From contig JALOBR010000006.1 in the NCBI GenBank assembly GCA_023228195.1, positions 9,125 through 29,635 on the forward strand: a stretch of 20,511 nt of DNA. The letters run 5' to 3'. Numbering within the stretch: the stretch's first letter is position 1; each line of letters starts with the position of its first letter. Made by a program: the position numbers and the translations under genes. Of this stretch, positions 1-7,775 are shown one piece after another. This stretch comes from Candidatus Omnitrophota bacterium (lineage in GTDB: Bacteria > Omnitrophota > Gorgyraeia > Duberdicusellales > 4484-171). A model generated the notes under the pieces. The model did no database searches, had not been told where the DNA came from, and saw nothing but the letters and a program-made list of their open reading frames with translations.

Positions 1-1655
1 AACAACTTACGGAATGGTTCCAGCATTTTCAAAAAGGCGAAATCGATACCGCTCATCCGATAAAAGAAAAAGGTGACCTTGGAAAACTTGCCAGTGAAGT
101 AGAGCAGGTTGCTTTAAGCCTGCGGGTTGCGCGTAAAATAGTATCAGAAGAAGCGTCTATGCGCATACAAAAGGATGAATTATGGACTGAAGCGAAGCTT
201 AAGGATTTAATTCGCGCTAAATTAGGCGAAAATGCTTTGTTTGTCGTTTCAAATAGAGAGCCTTATATGCATATAATAAATCAAGTAACCGGCGAGACAA
301 AATGCGTAAGGCCGGCAAGCGGAGTTGTTACGGCAATAGACCCGGTGATGCGCGCTTGCGGAGGAACATGGGTGGCGCATGGAAGCGCTAACGCTGATAA
401 AAAATTTGTAAATTCCAAAAATAAACTGGGAGTTCCGCCCGACGATAACAGATACATACTTAAAAGAGTATGGCTTTCAAAAGAAGAAGAGGAAGGTTAT
501 TATTACGGTTTTTCCAATGAAGGGTTATGGCCGCTTTGCCACACTACCCACACACGCCCCATATTTAGAGAAACGGATTGGCAAATGTATAAAAAAGTGA
601 ACCAGAAATTTGCTGAAAGCATATTGGAAGAATTACCCAGTAAAAATCCTTTTATATTTATACAGGATTACCATTTTACTCCGCTTGGCAGGATGATTAA
701 AGAGAAAAGGCCGGATGCGACAATCGCGTTATTTTGGCATATACCTTGGCCTAATCCGGAAGTTTTTTCGATATGCCCGTATCAAAAGGAAATTCTTGAT
801 GGCATGCTCGGATGTGATTTAATAGGTTTCCACGTGCAAAATCATTGCAATAATTTTTTAGATACTGTTAACAGGCTTCTTGAATCAAGGGTTGATACAG
901 AGAAATTCAGTGTTAACCGTCGGGGCAAAGAGACTTTTGTGCGGTCATTTCCTATCAGTGTTGACGGAAAAATAACGGATGAAAGTTTTTCTTCAAAACA
1001 GGAGGACTTGGATTTAATCCGGAAAGAGTTGGAGCTTGAAGGAAAAATTGTTGCTGTCGGCGTAGACAGGATAGATTATACAAAGGGAATTATTGAAAGG
1101 ATTCTTGCTATTGACAGGTTTTTTGAAAAATACCCGCAGTATAAAAATAAATTTGTTTTTATACAACTGGCTGCTCCAAGCCGCACCCATATAAAGCGCT
1201 ATCACGATTTGATGGGTGAGATTGATGAGTTGATAGAAAAGAAGAACTGGAAACATTCCGATGGAAATTGGCAGCCGATAATTTATCTTAAGAAGCATTT
1301 TTCGCCGGAAGAAATTGCCCCGTATTATGAGCTTGCCGATATCTGCATCGTCAGTTCCCTGCATGATGGAATGAATCTTGTGGCTAAAGAATATATTGCC
1401 GCAAAAACCGATTTAAACGGCGTTTTAGTTTTGAGTGAGTTTACCGGAGCAGCCAGGGAGTTGCTCGAAGCTATAAAGATAAATCCTTATTCAATCGAAG
1501 AATTTGCCGATAGCATAAAACTTGCGATAGAAATGCCTCAGGGAGAAAAAAGTAAACGCATGGAGAAAATGCGTAACATCATAAAAGAAAATAATATTTA
1601 TCGTTGGGCAGCGAATATTATAATTGAATTAACCGGCTTAAAGAAGGCAGTATAA
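1..1655 (+). CDS. otsA: Trehalose-6-phosphate synthase (GT20) with N-terminal HAMP-like segment, 5' partial
   Basis: Transfers glucose from a nucleotide sugar to glucose-6-phosphate, the first step of the two-step trehalose route. The frame is open from base 3 with no stop, so the first in-window Met (159) is not the real start and the gene begins outside the window. Residues coded by bases 3-158 look like a HAMP linker ending in a coiled coil (GDLGKLASEVEQVALSLR). HAMP domains normally follow a membrane helix, so the enzyme may be membrane-attached; this is inference. The catalytic part counts well against E. coli OtsA: numbering from Met 159, R304 and K309 (VDRIDYTKG) and D403 (HDGMNLVAKE) keep the spacing of R262, K267 and D361. 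The N-terminal loop (VVSNREPY, then RPASGVVTAIDP) differs from classic OtsA and suggests a separate GT20 subfamily. otsB follows after 18 nt. Confidence 0.93.
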   Translation, partial: QLTEWFQHFQKGEIDTAHPIKEKGDLGKLASEVEQVALSLRVARKIVSEEASMRIQKDELWTEAKLKDLIRAKLGENALFVVSNREPYMHIINQVTGETKCVRPASGVVTAIDPVMRACGGTWVAHGSANADKKFVNSKNKLGVPPDDNRYILKRVWLSKEEEEGYYYGFSNEGLWPLCHTTHTRPIFRETDWQMYKKVNQKFAESILEELPSKNPFIFIQDYHFTPLGRMIKEKRPDATIALFWHIPWPNPEVFSICPYQKEILDGMLGCDLIGFHVQNHCNNFLDTVNRLLESRVDTEKFSVNRRGKETFVRSFPISVDGKITDESFSSKQEDLDLIRKELELEGKIVAVGVDRIDYTKGIIERILAIDRFFEKYPQYKNKFVFIQLAAPSRTHIKRYHDLMGEIDELIEKKNWKHSDGNWQPIIYLKKHFSPEEIAPYYELADICIVSSLHDGMNLVAKEYIAAKTDLNGVLVLSEFTGAARELLEAIKINPYSIEEFADSIKLAIEMPQGEKSKRMEKMRNIIKENNIYRWAANIIIELTGLKKAV

Positions 1656-1673
1656 ATACAAAGTTTTATACGA

Positions 1674-2465
1674 ATGTATTATTTGTTTTCGCATTTGGAT
1701 AGAATAAAAGATATAATTAAAAACAAACCGTTATTCCTTTTGCTTGATTATGACGGGACATTAACTCCTATCAGAAAAACTCCCCATGCGGCAATTATCC
1801 ATTCCGAGGCAAAGAGTATTTTAAGAGCGATTTTAAAAAATGAAAATATCAAGTTAGCTATTATAAGCGGGAGAAGCCTAAAGGATATTAAGAAAATTGT
1901 AGGCATTAAAAAGATCTGTTATTTTGGAAACCACGGCTTTGAGTTTGAGGATGCTTCAGGTAAACGTACTACTTTTGTGCCTTTGTATTATAAAAAAATA
2001 ATGGCAGGAATAAAATCTATTTTAAAAAAGAAGATATATTCCATTAAGGGGGTTTTGCTTGAGGATAAAGGTTTTACCCTCAGCCTGCATTATCGTTTGG
2101 TTAAAGCAAATGATGTACGGAAAGTTAATGATATATTATTCTGGCTGTTTAAAGAAAAACGTCTTAAGAAAAATATACAGATAAATTATGGCAAAAAAGT
2201 TTTTGAAATAAAGCCGCGTTTCGCCTGGAACAAGGGGAAAGCCGCAGCCTATTTGTTAAAGAGATCAAAAAAGGAGAGAGGCTTTATGCCGATTTATATC
2301 GGCGACGATATAACAGATGAGGATGCTTTTTGCGCGTTAAAATCAAAAGGCATTACTGTCTGCGTAGGAAAGAATAAGGGGTCTCACGCCAGGTATTATC
2401 TTAATGATACGGGGGAAGTATTAAAATTTTTAAAAATTATTTTGGGCGTAAAAAGAGGGCAGTAG
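1674..2465 (+). CDS. otsB: Trehalose-6-phosphate phosphatase (HAD family)
   Basis: Removes phosphate from trehalose-6-phosphate to give trehalose; cytosolic. The 263-residue length is normal for bacterial OtsB. HAD motif I is DYDGT with nucleophile D25 and acid D27. Motif II is S65 in IISGRS, followed by the FGNHG family signature near residue 85. The lysine motif is in KPRFAWNKGKAA, and motif IV is GDDITDEDAF near the C-terminus, which binds Mg2+. No stop or gap interrupts it. No clear Shine-Dalgarno precedes the ATG, so translation may depend on ribosomes finishing otsA 18 nt upstream. The protein is unusually rich in lysine. Confidence 0.95.
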   Translation: MYYLFSHLDRIKDIIKNKPLFLLLDYDGTLTPIRKTPHAAIIHSEAKSILRAILKNENIKLAIISGRSLKDIKKIVGIKKICYFGNHGFEFEDASGKRTTFVPLYYKKIMAGIKSILKKKIYSIKGVLLEDKGFTLSLHYRLVKANDVRKVNDILFWLFKEKRLKKNIQINYGKKVFEIKPRFAWNKGKAAAYLLKRSKKERGFMPIYIGDDITDEDAFCALKSKGITVCVGKNKGSHARYYLNDTGEVLKFLKIILGVKRGQ

Positions 2466-2466
2466 A

Positions 2467-3144
2467 ATGTCTGAGTTGATGCAGGGTAAAGAGCCTTTTA
2501 GATTTTTTACACGGTTACATCTTTCAGAGCTGACAGGGTTGCGTGCTTCTAATCTGGGGCAATTTCTTAAGCTTCTAAAGGAAGTGCCGGGTTCTTGCAT
2601 TTACCATCATACTCACAGGTTCCTTCAACAGCACCAATATCTTTCTCCTGAACCACCCAATGATTTTGCTTATTGGGTTACTGAAGCGTTAGGAGAGGCA
2701 TCTTTGGGGGAAAAACTGGCAAGTATAGATACCGTCCAGTTTCCAACGATACGCAGCCTTCGGGAAGAAATTATCAAAACTATCGAAAACCATATTAAAA
2801 ATAATCTGCTTTCAAGGCTGAGATTTGCTTCTGAAGGCGAAGAATTTCATTTTATAAAATCAGTAAGCTTTATCGTGCCTACAAAATATATTGCTTACAA
2901 TTTATTAGATTTTGTGGAGATATTAAAAAAAGTAACCATTGATTCAATGTATTTTCATATTTTTGAGGCCAGGCTCAGGCTTGAAAGAACCAGCAATGAT
3001 TTTTCTTATTGGATTGAAACTTCTATCGGCGACAAAGCGCTTGCGGGAGTAATATCCCATCTTGATCCTTACACTTATACCTTGGAAGATTTGCGTAAAA
3101 CGGTAGTAGGAATAATTGAAGAATACCTACGGGATAAAAACTAG
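2467..3144 (+). CDS. DUF5752-type protein with an internal duplication
   Basis: Function unknown. The 225 residues divide into two similar halves, about 10-113 and 127-222. Each has an aromatic-rich start (PFRFF; FHFI), a helix ending in a Tyr/His stretch, an NDFxYW box (residues 65-70 and 177-182), a GE/GD turn and an LREEII/LRKTVV final helix. The halves clearly arose by duplication. I recall DUF5752-family genes between otsB and a treT-like gene in other bacteria; the family assignment rests on memory and context. The start has a Shine-Dalgarno (AGAGGG, about 2454-2459) and lies 1 nt after the otsB stop; treT begins 1 nt after its own stop. Tight packing implies a role in making or sensing trehalose or a related glucoside. 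No signal peptide or membrane helix is visible. Confidence 0.75.
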   Translation: MSELMQGKEPFRFFTRLHLSELTGLRASNLGQFLKLLKEVPGSCIYHHTHRFLQQHQYLSPEPPNDFAYWVTEALGEASLGEKLASIDTVQFPTIRSLREEIIKTIENHIKNNLLSRLRFASEGEEFHFIKSVSFIVPTKYIAYNLLDFVEILKKVTIDSMYFHIFEARLRLERTSNDFSYWIETSIGDKALAGVISHLDPYTYTLEDLRKTVVGIIEEYLRDKN

Positions 3145-3145
3145 T

Positions 3146-4357
3146 ATGGCAAATATCAAAGATTATATCCCCATAGTCGGCGAATCAACGATAGAAGACT
3201 TGCAGCTTATCGCTGAAAAATTAAAGGGTAAAGTAATACAGAATGTGAATTCGACAGCTCTTGGCGGAGGGGTTGCCGAGATATTAAATAGAATGGTCCC
3301 GCTGCTTCGGGAATTAGGCGTAGATACAAGATGGGATCAGATAAAGGGCGATGAAGCGTTTTTTGAGGTTACTAAAAAATTTCATAATGCATTGCACGGA
3401 AGGCGTCAGGATATAAGCCGGCATGATTTCAATATTTTTTTAGATACGAGCAGCCGGAACATAAACAATATGGATATCTATGGAGATATAGTTTTCATAC
3501 ATGACCCCCAACCAATTGCTTTGGTTAAAAAAAGAAAAAAGAATAAATGGTTATGGCGTTGCCATATTGATGTTTCTAGCCCCAATAAGCATGTGTGGCG
3601 TTTTCTTATGGATTTTATAGCGAAATATGATTCTGCGGTATTTTCTTCGCCTAATTTTTCACGCAGACTTCCAATAAAGCAGTTTTTAATTGCGCCTTCA
3701 ATCGACCCTCTCAGCGATAAAAATAAAGAATTGTCAGAAGAAACAATAGCGTCTGTTTTGGCAAAATACAACGTGCCGCGGGATAAGCCGATAGTTACTC
3801 AGATTTCCCGTTTCGACCCGCTAAAAGACCCGATAGGCGTAATTGAGGCTTATAAGTTAGTAAAAAAGTATATTGATTGCATTTTAGTGCTTGCGGGTGG
3901 GACTGCTTCTGATGACCCGGAAGGCGCGCGGGTATTGGAAGAGGTGAGAAAGCGCGCAGCAGACGATAAAGATATCCATGTATTGCTACTTCCGCAGAGC
4001 GACATAGATGTTAATGCATTGCAGAGGGCCTCAACCGTAATAGTTCAAAAATCTCTAAGAGAAGGATTCGGTCTTACGGTTGCCGAGGCTTTATGGAAAG
4101 CAAAACCGGTTGTTGCTTCGCACACAGGAGGTATTCCTTTGCAGATAAAACACAAATATTCCGGCCTTCTTTGCCATTCAATAGAAGGCGCGGCGTTTGC
4201 CATAAAACAGCTTTTAAATAGCCCGGAGTATGCAAAAAAACTTGGGTTAAACGGCAAGGAGCATATAAAAAATAATTTTCTGCTTACCCGCCATTTGAGA
4301 GAATATATGCTGCTATTTCTTTCTACGTATCACAAAGAAGATGTTGTCTATTTGTAA
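3146..4357 (+). CDS. treT: TreT-like trehalose synthase (GT4 family)
   Basis: TreT enzymes transfer glucose from ADP- or UDP-glucose directly to glucose to make trehalose in one step. The 403-residue protein has the family N-terminus (VNSTALGGGVAEIL), two Rossmann halves, a donor-site QISRFDPLKDP segment, and the retaining-GT EX7E motif with E306 and E314 in LREGFGLTVAE. I chose ATG 3146, 1 nt after the preceding stop, over the TTG at 3116, which would overlap that gene by 29 nt. No good Shine-Dalgarno is present, so translational coupling is likely. The glgC gene at 17860 would supply ADP-glucose. A trehalose phosphorylase or other GT4 enzyme is the main alternative; the neighbours favour TreT. 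Confidence 0.85.
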   Translation: MANIKDYIPIVGESTIEDLQLIAEKLKGKVIQNVNSTALGGGVAEILNRMVPLLRELGVDTRWDQIKGDEAFFEVTKKFHNALHGRRQDISRHDFNIFLDTSSRNINNMDIYGDIVFIHDPQPIALVKKRKKNKWLWRCHIDVSSPNKHVWRFLMDFIAKYDSAVFSSPNFSRRLPIKQFLIAPSIDPLSDKNKELSEETIASVLAKYNVPRDKPIVTQISRFDPLKDPIGVIEAYKLVKKYIDCILVLAGGTASDDPEGARVLEEVRKRAADDKDIHVLLLPQSDIDVNALQRASTVIVQKSLREGFGLTVAEALWKAKPVVASHTGGIPLQIKHKYSGLLCHSIEGAAFAIKQLLNSPEYAKKLGLNGKEHIKNNFLLTRHLREYMLLFLSTYHKEDVVYL

Positions 4358-4427
4358 AGTTTTTCGAAAAAATTATGACTTCTATCCATCCCGCTAGAAA
4401 AAAATTCATCTGATTTTTTTAACGGGG

Positions 4428-4455
4428 TTTACAATCAATAACTTTTTGATATAAT
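4428..4455 (+). promoter_or_regulatory. Candidate sigma-70-type promoter for the LeuT-like symporter
   Basis: TTTACA (4428-4433) and a perfect TATAAT (4450-4455) are separated by 16 nt. Predicted transcription starts near 4462, leaving a leader of about 168 nt that contains two inverted-repeat structures before the ATG at 4630. Inferred from sequence only. Confidence 0.6.
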
Positions 4456-4457
4456 TT

Positions 4458-4524
4458 AATGAGACTTGTATTTTTTCAGGTTTCCTAACAGGGTGGTTTG
4501 CTTAAAAAAATATTTAGTCGAATT
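4458..4524 (-). repeat. Hairpin element copy 1 (inverted orientation, 67 nt)
   Basis: Read on the minus strand it begins AATTCGACTA and ends CAAGTCTCATT, the same ends as the copies at 11250, 11352 and 17321. GACT pairs with AGTC, and an A/T-rich stem of 10 bp follows in the same register as in the other copies. The apical loop is about 13 nt longer than in the 54-nt copies. It is the only copy opposite to gene direction, and no minus-strand gene follows it. It lies in the predicted leader of the symporter. Confidence 0.7.
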
Positions 4525-4525
4525 A

Positions 4526-4587
4526 ACCCCGCCGAATGCTTTAAAATTTTTTTCAAAAATTTTAAAGCATCTCCCGTGAGGCGGGGT
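4526..4587. repeat. Nested inverted repeat (8 bp outer, 16 bp inner)
   Basis: The inner arms ATGCTTTAAAATTTTT (4536-4551) and AAAAATTTTAAAGCAT (4555-4570) are perfect complements around a 3-nt loop. The outer arms ACCCCGCC (4526-4533) and GGCGGGGT (4580-4587) also pair perfectly. An asymmetric gap (2 nt against 9 nt) separates the two stems. It sits directly beside hairpin copy 1 and about 45 nt before the symporter start. The inner stem ends without a following U-run, so a simple terminator is not supported. Confidence 0.75.
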
Positions 4588-4629
4588 AACGATACTTCAA
4601 TTAATTCATCATTATTAAATTAGTCTTAT

Positions 4630-6162
4630 ATGCGTCAAAAATGGACTTCTAAAATAGGTATTATTCTTGCTGTTGCCGGTTCTGCTGTCGGTCTTGGAAA
4701 CTTTTTAAGGTTTCCTTCCCAGGCAGCAGCTAACGGCGGCGGAGCATTTATGATACCTTATTTTATTTCCTTTTTTCTTTTGGGCATACCGCTTATGTGG
4801 ATTGAATGGGCAATAGGAAGATACGGCGGACTGTTCGGCCACGGCACAGCTCCTTTAATTTTTAACAGGCTCTGGCAGAATCGTGCTTCAAAGTATTTCG
4901 GCGCAATAGGCGTATTCGGGCCGCTTGCGATATTTATTTATTATATTTACATAGAAAGCTGGCTTCTGGGTTATAGTTTTTATTCTCTTAAAGGAACCTT
5001 CCTGCATCTGTCAAGCCAAACAGAAACTGTTGATTTTTTACATAAATATCAGGGTGTAACTACAAAAAATCTTTTTCTCATAACGTATATTTTTTTTATT
5101 CTTACTTTTATTATAAATTTTACAATTATTTATAAAGGAATAAAAGGCGGAATTGAAAGATTATGTAAGCTGGCCCTGCCGCTTCTATTCATTTTTGCTG
5201 TTATTATAGCAATAAGAGTGCTAACGCTGGGGGCCCCCATAAAGGAACATCTGGACTGGAGCATAGCAAACGGGTTTGGTTTTTTATGGAACCCTGACTT
5301 TAGCGCGCTTTTAAATGCTAAAGTATGGCTTGCCGCTGCCGGTCAAATTTTTTTTACTTTAAGCGTTGGCATAGGCGTTATTATAACGTATGCCAGTTAT
5401 CTTTCAAAGGGCGACGATATCGTTTTGTCCGGGCTTACGGCTTCTTCTTTGAATGCTTTTGCTGAAGTTATTTTAGGCGGTTCAATTATAATACCTTTGG
5501 CTTTCGCATTCTTTGGCGGTAGCGGCGCGCAGGAAATAGCAAGAAGCGGAAGTTTCAATATAGGTTTTGTTTCTATGCCGCTTATTTTCTCAAAAATAAA
5601 TTATGGAATGATTTTTTCGTTTATGTGGTTTTTTCTTTTGTTTCTGGCGGGGCTTACCTCGAGCATATCGCTTATTGAGCCGGCAGTTGCTTTTTTGAGC
5701 GATGATTTTGGTATCTCACGAAAAAAAGCTGTCTCGATTTTGGGTACGTTAAGTTTTCTAATCTGCCAGTTTCCCATATTTTTCCTCGCAAGAGGAGTGG
5801 TCGATGAAATTGATTTTTGGGCTGGTTCTTTTTTCCTTGTGGTTTTTGCATTCATTGAGTGTATATTGTTTGTGTGGATATTTGGAATAGACAAAGCTTG
5901 GAATGAAATTCATCATGGAGCTGAACTTAATATTCCCCGTTTTTATAAATTCATTATAAAATATATTACACCCCTATTCTTGATTTTTATACTTGGTTTT
6001 TGGTTTTTCCAGCAGGCAATACCGACATTTTTTCTAAAAGGGGTTGCAAAAGAAAATATTCCCTATGTTTTGGCTACACGAGCGGGGCTTTTAATCCTTT
6101 TTGTTGTTATAGCGACGTTGGTGCGCAAAGCGCACGGGAGACGTTTTAAGGTAAAAAAATGA
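4630..6162 (+). CDS. LeuT-like sodium:amino-acid symporter (NSS family)
   Basis: Na+-coupled importer in the inner membrane with about 12 helices; 510 residues is a normal NSS length. It matches my recollection of Aquifex LeuT along most of its length. Na1-site residues A19, N24, T243 and N275 correspond to LeuT A22, N27, T254 and N286. Na2-site V20, T343 and S344 correspond to V23, T354 and S355. Substrate-site Y105, F242 and S245 correspond to Y108, F253 and S256. LeuT N21 is S18 here and I359 is L348, so substrate preference may differ; small hydrophobic amino acids are the best guess. The start is supported by the WTSKIGIILAVAG beginning, but upstream there is only AT-rich sequence without a clear Shine-Dalgarno. 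Its stop overlaps the next small gene by 4 nt (ATGA). Confidence 0.93.
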   Translation: MRQKWTSKIGIILAVAGSAVGLGNFLRFPSQAAANGGGAFMIPYFISFFLLGIPLMWIEWAIGRYGGLFGHGTAPLIFNRLWQNRASKYFGAIGVFGPLAIFIYYIYIESWLLGYSFYSLKGTFLHLSSQTETVDFLHKYQGVTTKNLFLITYIFFILTFIINFTIIYKGIKGGIERLCKLALPLLFIFAVIIAIRVLTLGAPIKEHLDWSIANGFGFLWNPDFSALLNAKVWLAAAGQIFFTLSVGIGVIITYASYLSKGDDIVLSGLTASSLNAFAEVILGGSIIIPLAFAFFGGSGAQEIARSGSFNIGFVSMPLIFSKINYGMIFSFMWFFLLFLAGLTSSISLIEPAVAFLSDDFGISRKKAVSILGTLSFLICQFPIFFLARGVVDEIDFWAGSFFLVVFAFIECILFVWIFGIDKAWNEIHHGAELNIPRFYKFIIKYITPLFLIFILGFWFFQQAIPTFFLKGVAKENIPYVLATRAGLLILFVVIATLVRKAHGRRFKVKK

Positions 6163-6266
6163 CTATAGTTGGATGGATTTTTTTAATAATTTCCTGGGCG
6201 AGCATATTAATATTAGTAATTTTTTGCGTTTATAGGGTCTTCAAGGAACCTTTTAAAGATCTTTAA
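6159..6266 (+). CDS. MetS-like small subunit of the NSS transporter (35 aa)
   Basis: A 35-codon gene starts inside the symporter stop (ATGA overlap). The product begins MTIVGWIFLIISWASILILV, a single hydrophobic helix, then has a short basic tail (YRVFKEPFKDL). Small one-helix proteins encoded just after NSS transporters are known as the MetS family; in Corynebacterium, MetS is needed with MetP for methionine uptake. Position, size, overlap and topology fit that family. Residue-level identity is hard to judge in so short a protein, so the name rests mainly on context. It probably sits beside the symporter in the membrane. Confidence 0.78.
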   Translation: MTIVGWIFLIISWASILILVIFCVYRVFKEPFKDL

Positions 6267-6336
6267 CTACCGCTAAGTTTTAAGGATTATCCATAAAAAA
6301 TAGGGTAGGAGCGTCAACTTTGAGGGGGCTTTAGAA

Positions 6337-7236
6337 ATGTTAAAAAGGAAACGAGTTTTATTTGCTTTTTTTTCAATAGTTTTTTTGGCGGCGTTTTGTC
6401 TTTATTTTATATACACAGAAACCGCTTCTTGTGCCCAGAATTACAAGTCTTTCGCGGCGCTTAAAAATAAGGTGTCCATAATCGCAAAAGGCTTTAGCGG
6501 AGAGTATTCTTATATAATCAAAGACATGGAAAAGCCTTATTGTAAAATATCCCGTAACGGAAATAAAATTTTTCCTGCGGCAAGCGTCATTAAGCTGCCA
6601 GTAGCCGCCGTAGCTTTCCGCGCAGTTAAAGAAGGTAAGGTCTCACTTTCCCAGAAATTTACAATCACCGCGAAAGATATTACCGGAGGTTCAGGCATAA
6701 TAAAAACAATGCCTACACCGGTAGTTTTAACTTTTCAGAAAATTATTAAAATAATGATTTCAAACAGTGATAACACCGCAACTAATAAGATTATCGACAT
6801 TTTAGGTTATAAATATCTCAATAGGGGGTTTAAGGAGCTTGGCCTGAAAAGAACGGTCCTTAAGCGTAAGATGATGGATTTTTCTAAAAGGAAACGAGGG
6901 GTCGAAAATTATACGAGTGCGTCCGATATAGCGTTTCTCCTTGAGGAAATTTATAATAAAAAGCTTGTCGATAAAAAATCTTCACGGACGATTCTATCGT
7001 TTTTAAGCAAACAAAAAATTAATGACCGCATTCCGCGGTATCTTCCTAAAAATGTAAAAGTTGCCCACAAAACCGGCCTTGAGAGAGGAGTGGTGCATGA
7101 TGCCGGAATTATTTTTTCTCCAATGGGAGATTGTGTGATTTGTGTTTTTACTAAAAAAGTAAAGGATTATAGTACGGCAAAAAAATTTATAGCTGAAGTC
7201 TCTTTAGCGGTATATAATAATTTAAATGTGCAATAG
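6337..7236 (+). CDS. Class A beta-lactamase-fold serine hydrolase, secreted or membrane-anchored
   Basis: The 299-residue protein has a basic N-terminus and one hydrophobic segment (about 7-27) that acts as a signal peptide or anchor, so the enzyme works outside the cytoplasm. The three active-site motifs of the fold are present: S83-V-I-K86 (nucleophile and lysine), S144-D145-N146, and K245-T246-G247. The omega-loop region (about 170-195) lacks an obvious ExxxN carrying the Glu166 that real class A beta-lactamases use for deacylation. A peptidoglycan or other acyl-serine hydrolase is therefore as likely as an antibiotic-inactivating enzyme. The Shine-Dalgarno is GAGGGGG, about 8 nt before the ATG. 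It lies 70 nt after the MetS-like gene and shows no functional link to it. Confidence 0.82.
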   Translation: MLKRKRVLFAFFSIVFLAAFCLYFIYTETASCAQNYKSFAALKNKVSIIAKGFSGEYSYIIKDMEKPYCKISRNGNKIFPAASVIKLPVAAVAFRAVKEGKVSLSQKFTITAKDITGGSGIIKTMPTPVVLTFQKIIKIMISNSDNTATNKIIDILGYKYLNRGFKELGLKRTVLKRKMMDFSKRKRGVENYTSASDIAFLLEEIYNKKLVDKKSSRTILSFLSKQKINDRIPRYLPKNVKVAHKTGLERGVVHDAGIIFSPMGDCVICVFTKKVKDYSTAKKFIAEVSLAVYNNLNVQ

Positions 7237-7289
7237 TGCTTATTTGGTTAAATAGGTTTTTAGTTTTCGGTCTTTAGTTTGATTTAAAT

Positions 7290-7592
7290 ATGTTTGTTTT
7301 GAGTAATTTTTTAACGGCGCTGGCCAATGTTTTGAATCTGCTTTTAACCGTTGTGTATTGGTTGATACTTATAAGGGCGCTAGTTAGCTGGGTGAACCCT
7401 GATCCTTATAACGCGATAGTTCAGTTTTTGTATAAGACTACGGAGCCGTTGCTTTACCCTATAAGGAAACTTCTCCCATTTAGCCTTAAGTTTGGCCTGG
7501 ACATTTCACCTCTGATAGCATTCTTGATAATCTTTTTCCTCAGGCAATTTCTTGTAGCTACTTTATTTGAATGGGCGATGAGAGTCAAATAG
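7290..7592 (+). CDS. YggT family integral membrane protein
   Basis: A 100-residue protein with two hydrophobic segments (about 10-35 and 68-95) around the family signature: RALVSWVNPDPYNAIVQFLY, then TTEPLLYPIRKLLP. Length and layout are those of single-repeat YggT proteins. Members have been linked to osmotic tolerance, cell shape and division-plane organisation in various bacteria; no enzymatic activity is known. It stands alone between the serine hydrolase (53 nt upstream) and the V-ATPase operon (183 nt downstream). No strong Shine-Dalgarno precedes the ATG. Confidence 0.88.
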   Translation: MFVLSNFLTALANVLNLLLTVVYWLILIRALVSWVNPDPYNAIVQFLYKTTEPLLYPIRKLLPFSLKFGLDISPLIAFLIIFFLRQFLVATLFEWAMRVK

Positions 7593-7648
7593 CGTAAAAC
7601 CTAAACCTATTTTTACTACTCCCCGATTGTATAACCCGTCAAATCTCC

Positions 7649-7676
7649 TTGCTTTTATTTTTATTGTCGGTAAAAT
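7649..7676 (+). promoter_or_regulatory. Candidate promoter of the V-ATPase operon
   Basis: TTGCTT (7649-7654) and TAAAAT (7671-7676) are spaced by 16 nt and lie about 100 nt before the first ATPase gene. The downstream leader has a 6-bp hairpin, AGGCTA (7707-7712) with TAGCCT (7728-7733). The 9-mer GAGGTGTAG occurs in that loop (7722-7730) and again as the Shine-Dalgarno region at 7764-7772. AT-rich spacers give chance matches, so confidence is modest. Confidence 0.35.
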
Positions 7677-7775
7677 AAACTAATACTGGATGGGGATTAC
7701 TGAGATAGGCTATTTATGAATGAGGTGTAGCCTGAATTTGCGGGTACCCATAATTATTATAAAGAGGTGTAGAGC

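Noticed and set aside
3116..3145. TTG start that would extend treT by 10 residues
   Set aside because: It overlaps the end of the DUF5752-type gene and adds residues unlike the family; ATG 3146 fits the 1-nt spacing used in this cluster.
4536..4570. 16-bp perfect inverted repeat as a Rho-independent terminator of treT
   Set aside because: No U-run follows the right arm, and it lies downstream of a good promoter within the leader of the next gene.
5601..5894. Minus-strand open frame inside the symporter gene
   Set aside because: It is the shadow of a strongly conserved LeuT-like coding region, with no ribosome-binding site or family features of its own. Similar minus-strand frames inside ntpA, glgC and others were dropped for the same reason.
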